Shown: piece after piece, positions 6,077 through 6,992 of the stretch
Position numbering within the stretch: the first letter of the stretch is position 1
Layout of the letters: each line of letters opens with the position of its first letter
Source of the DNA: an uncultured Lachnospiraceae bacterium
GTDB taxonomy: Bacteria > Bacillota > Clostridia > Lachnospirales > Lachnospiraceae
DNA: 6,992 nucleotides
Assembly: GCA_902783765.1 (NCBI GenBank)
Contig: CACZSB010000010.1
Location: 1 to 6,992 of the forward strand
Direction of reading: 5' to 3'
Notes under the pieces: model-generated
Told to the model about the DNA's origin: nothing
The model's database searches: none
The model's input: the letters and a program-made list of their open reading frames with translations, nothing else
Translations under genes and position numbers: made by a program

Positions 6077-6586
6077 CCTTGAATTACGGCCCCGCAGGGC
6101 TTCTTCCGCGCGATGTTTTACATAGGCCCGGGTATTCCACCATCCGTGATAATCGTAGTAAAAACGCAAATAGGGAATTCTCTGCTTTTGGCAGTCCCGG
6201 CGAAGTCTCTGGCTGTCAGAGCTTTTGGACAACAGCTCCACCACCAGCGCCTTCACCTCTCCATCCCAGAGGTTCATGACCAGTCCCTTTCCAGAGAGAG
6301 GCTGGACCTTCTCCAGGCGATAATCGGGAAAATCCTCCGTGAAAACCTTCTCAAAATAGGCTTCGTAACTGCCGGGAAAGTTGTACTGATTTTCCTCTTC
6401 GGGCATCTCTGCTCCCCAGGAAAAACCGGAGAGGTTTTTTTTCGCTCTCGTTTTAGCTTTCCGGGCGGTTTCACCCCAGCCGTTTACCGTTTCGTCCAGC
6501 TCGTAGGTTCCCTTTTGGACAGCCTGGCTGAGCTCATCCTGCAACTGGCCATTCAATTTTCCAAAGAGTCTCGATAAGAAACCCAT
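6071..6586 (-). CDS. Unrecognised soluble protein, 171 residues
   Basis: I do not recognise this family. The start is ATG 6586: AGGAGG (complement of 6595-6600) is 8 nt upstream, whereas the in-frame GTG at 6592 is only 2 nt from it. The N-terminal 50 residues are charged and probably helical (FLSRLFGKLNGQLQDELSQ, then a lysine-rich KAKTRAKKN), with no signal peptide or membrane segment. Residues about 75-168 look like a compact alpha/beta domain: Asp108 in LWDGE, strand KALVVELLSK (112-121), then DSQRLRRDCQKQ (124-135), IPYLRFYYDYHGWW (137-150) and a final helix. The pattern of strand, basic helix and IPYLRF strand faintly resembles PD-(D/E)XK nuclease-like folds, but the ExK signature is not intact, so catalysis is doubtful. 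It lies between serS and the reverse transcriptase on the same strand, each with its own terminator. A possible -10 TAGAAT (complement of 6608-6613) lies upstream without a good -35. Confidence 0.75.
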   Translation of the reverse strand: MGFLSRLFGKLNGQLQDELSQAVQKGTYELDETVNGWGETARKAKTRAKKNLSGFSWGAEMPEEENQYNFPGSYEAYFEKVFTEDFPDYRLEKVQPLSGKGLVMNLWDGEVKALVVELLSKSSDSQRLRRDCQKQRIPYLRFYYDYHGWWNTRAYVKHRAEEALRGRNSRK

Positions 6587-6594
6587 ACGCACAA

Positions 6595-6600
6595 CCTCCT
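6595..6600 (-). promoter_or_regulatory. Strong ribosome binding site of the small unknown gene
   Basis: AGGAGG on the minus strand, 8 nt before ATG 6586. Its closeness to the GTG at 6592 rules out that longer start. Confidence 0.75.
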
Positions 6601-6664
6601 CTTTTTCATTCTAAACTAACGGAACACCGCCTTTTGTCTAGGCCTGGGCCCCGAAGATTTGATA

Positions 6665-6688
6665 TTTTTGCGCCAGATGGCACAAAAA
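6665..6688 (-). repeat. Hairpin overlapping the T-run of the serS terminator
   Basis: TTTTTGCGCC (6665-6674) and GGCACAAAAA (6679-6688) pair over ten positions with one mismatch that becomes a G-U pair in the minus-strand RNA, around a 4-nt loop. The minus-strand left arm uses part of the U-run of the serS terminator (6684-6690), so the two structures compete. It lies in the leader region of the small unknown gene. A role is not established. Confidence 0.45.
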
Positions 6689-6712
6689 AACTCGTTTACG
6701 GTGTGAGTTTTT
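6684..6712 (-). terminator. Terminator of serS overlapping its stop codon
   Basis: AAAAACTC (6686-6693) and GAGTTTTT (6705-6712) are 8-bp arms. On the minus strand the second arm merges into a run of seven T residues (6690-6684). The 11-nt loop holds the serS stop codon (6696-6698). The stem is AT-rich, so it may be leaky. Confidence 0.55.
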
Positions 6713-6992
6713 CCTTGCCCCCCATATAAGGGCGCAGGACCTCGGGAATCAGCACACTGCCATCCGCCTGAAGATTGTTTTCCAAAAAGGCGATAAGCAT
6801 CCGGGGCGGGGCCACCACCGTGTTGTTCAAGGTGTGGGGCAGATACATCTGCCCGTCTGCGCCCCGGACCCGCATTTTCAGCCGCCGGGCCTGGGCATCC
6901 CCCAGGTTGGAGCAGGAGCCCACCTCGAAATATTTCTGCTGCCGGGGGCTCCAGGCCTCGATATCGCAGGATTTCACCTTCAGATCCGCCAG
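6696..6992 (-). CDS. serS: Seryl-tRNA synthetase, C-terminal 98 residues (cut by the window edge)
   Basis: Class II aminoacyl-tRNA synthetase that charges tRNA-Ser with serine in the cytosol; only the end of the catalytic domain is in the window. The open frame runs to the last base (6992), so the gene continues outside. Recognisable SerRS blocks are DIEAW (the usual DLEVW), the YFEVGSCSNLGDAQARR segment (normally ISSCSNxxDFQARR) and a motif 3 region reading LPHTLNNTVVAPPRMLIA, then DGSVLIPEVLRPYMGG close to the C terminus. Motif 3 differs from the common GSGLAVGR form, but the key arginine (Arg64 of this fragment) is kept. The gene ends in its own terminator. As an essential housekeeping gene it anchors the region as chromosomal. 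The identification is secure and the motif 3 variant suggests a divergent clade. Confidence 0.93.
   Translation of the reverse strand: MADLKVKSCDIEAWSPRQQKYFEVGSCSNLGDAQARRLKMRVRGADGQMYLPHTLNNTVVAPPRMLIAFLENNLQADGSVLIPEVLRPYMGGKEKLTP

Noticed and set aside
4704..6592. Group II intron
   Set aside because: The RT motifs are intron-like, but there is no HNH domain, no recognisable domain V hairpin and no intron boundary interrupting a gene.
4704..6592. Diversity-generating retroelement
   Set aside because: No template/variable near-repeat with adenine-biased differences and no Avd-like or target gene in the window.
6587..6592. GTG start adding two residues to the small unknown protein
   Set aside because: Only 2 nt from AGGAGG, too close; ATG 6586 has an 8-nt spacing.

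Overview
The window looks like chromosomal DNA of a moderately GC-rich Clostridia-type Firmicute. The evidence is purine-rich AGGAGG-like ribosome binding sites, short hairpin-plus-T-run terminators, a clostridial-looking M18 aminopeptidase and TcdA, and a seryl-tRNA synthetase with a divergent motif 3. Family or genus cannot be fixed from sequence alone. There is no rRNA, tRNA, CRISPR array, transposase or phage gene.

Left part (1-3084, plus strand): a compact three-gene operon with almost no gaps. Two consecutive CNNM/CorC-type (DUF21 + CBS) membrane proteins, which differ in domain content, overlap by ATGA. They are followed directly by a TcdA-type E1-like enzyme of tRNA t6A modification. 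A hairpin with a T-run (19-36) sits just upstream of the first ribosome binding site, so it is either the end of an upstream gene or a leader attenuator. The operon converges on an M18 aminopeptidase gene (minus strand, 3130-4530). The 45-bp junction and both gene ends hold a long inverted repeat that can act as a terminator in both directions.

Middle and right part (4704-6992, minus strand), in order of transcription: the 3' end of serS, an unrecognised small protein (171 residues), a 131-nt segment bounded by 13-bp perfect inverted repeats and ending in a T-run, then a stand-alone reverse transcriptase (398 residues), then the M18 gene with its own likely promoter. The reverse transcriptase has group II-intron-like motifs (SFRPGRS, YSDD, FLGF). 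It has no endonuclease domain, no visible intron domain V, no Cas1 partner and no diversity-generating repeat pair.

The most interesting item is the reverse transcriptase with the structured segment lying 15-20 nt before its start codon. The layout (closing stem, several internal hairpins, RT just downstream) resembles known RT-ncRNA partnerships such as retrons and DRT-type defence systems, yet the RT lacks the retron signature I would expect. The function is unknown. The link between RNA and RT is inferred from position and structure only. The small upstream protein, with a C-terminal segment faintly like a PD-(D/E)XK-type fold, could be a third component or an unrelated neighbour.
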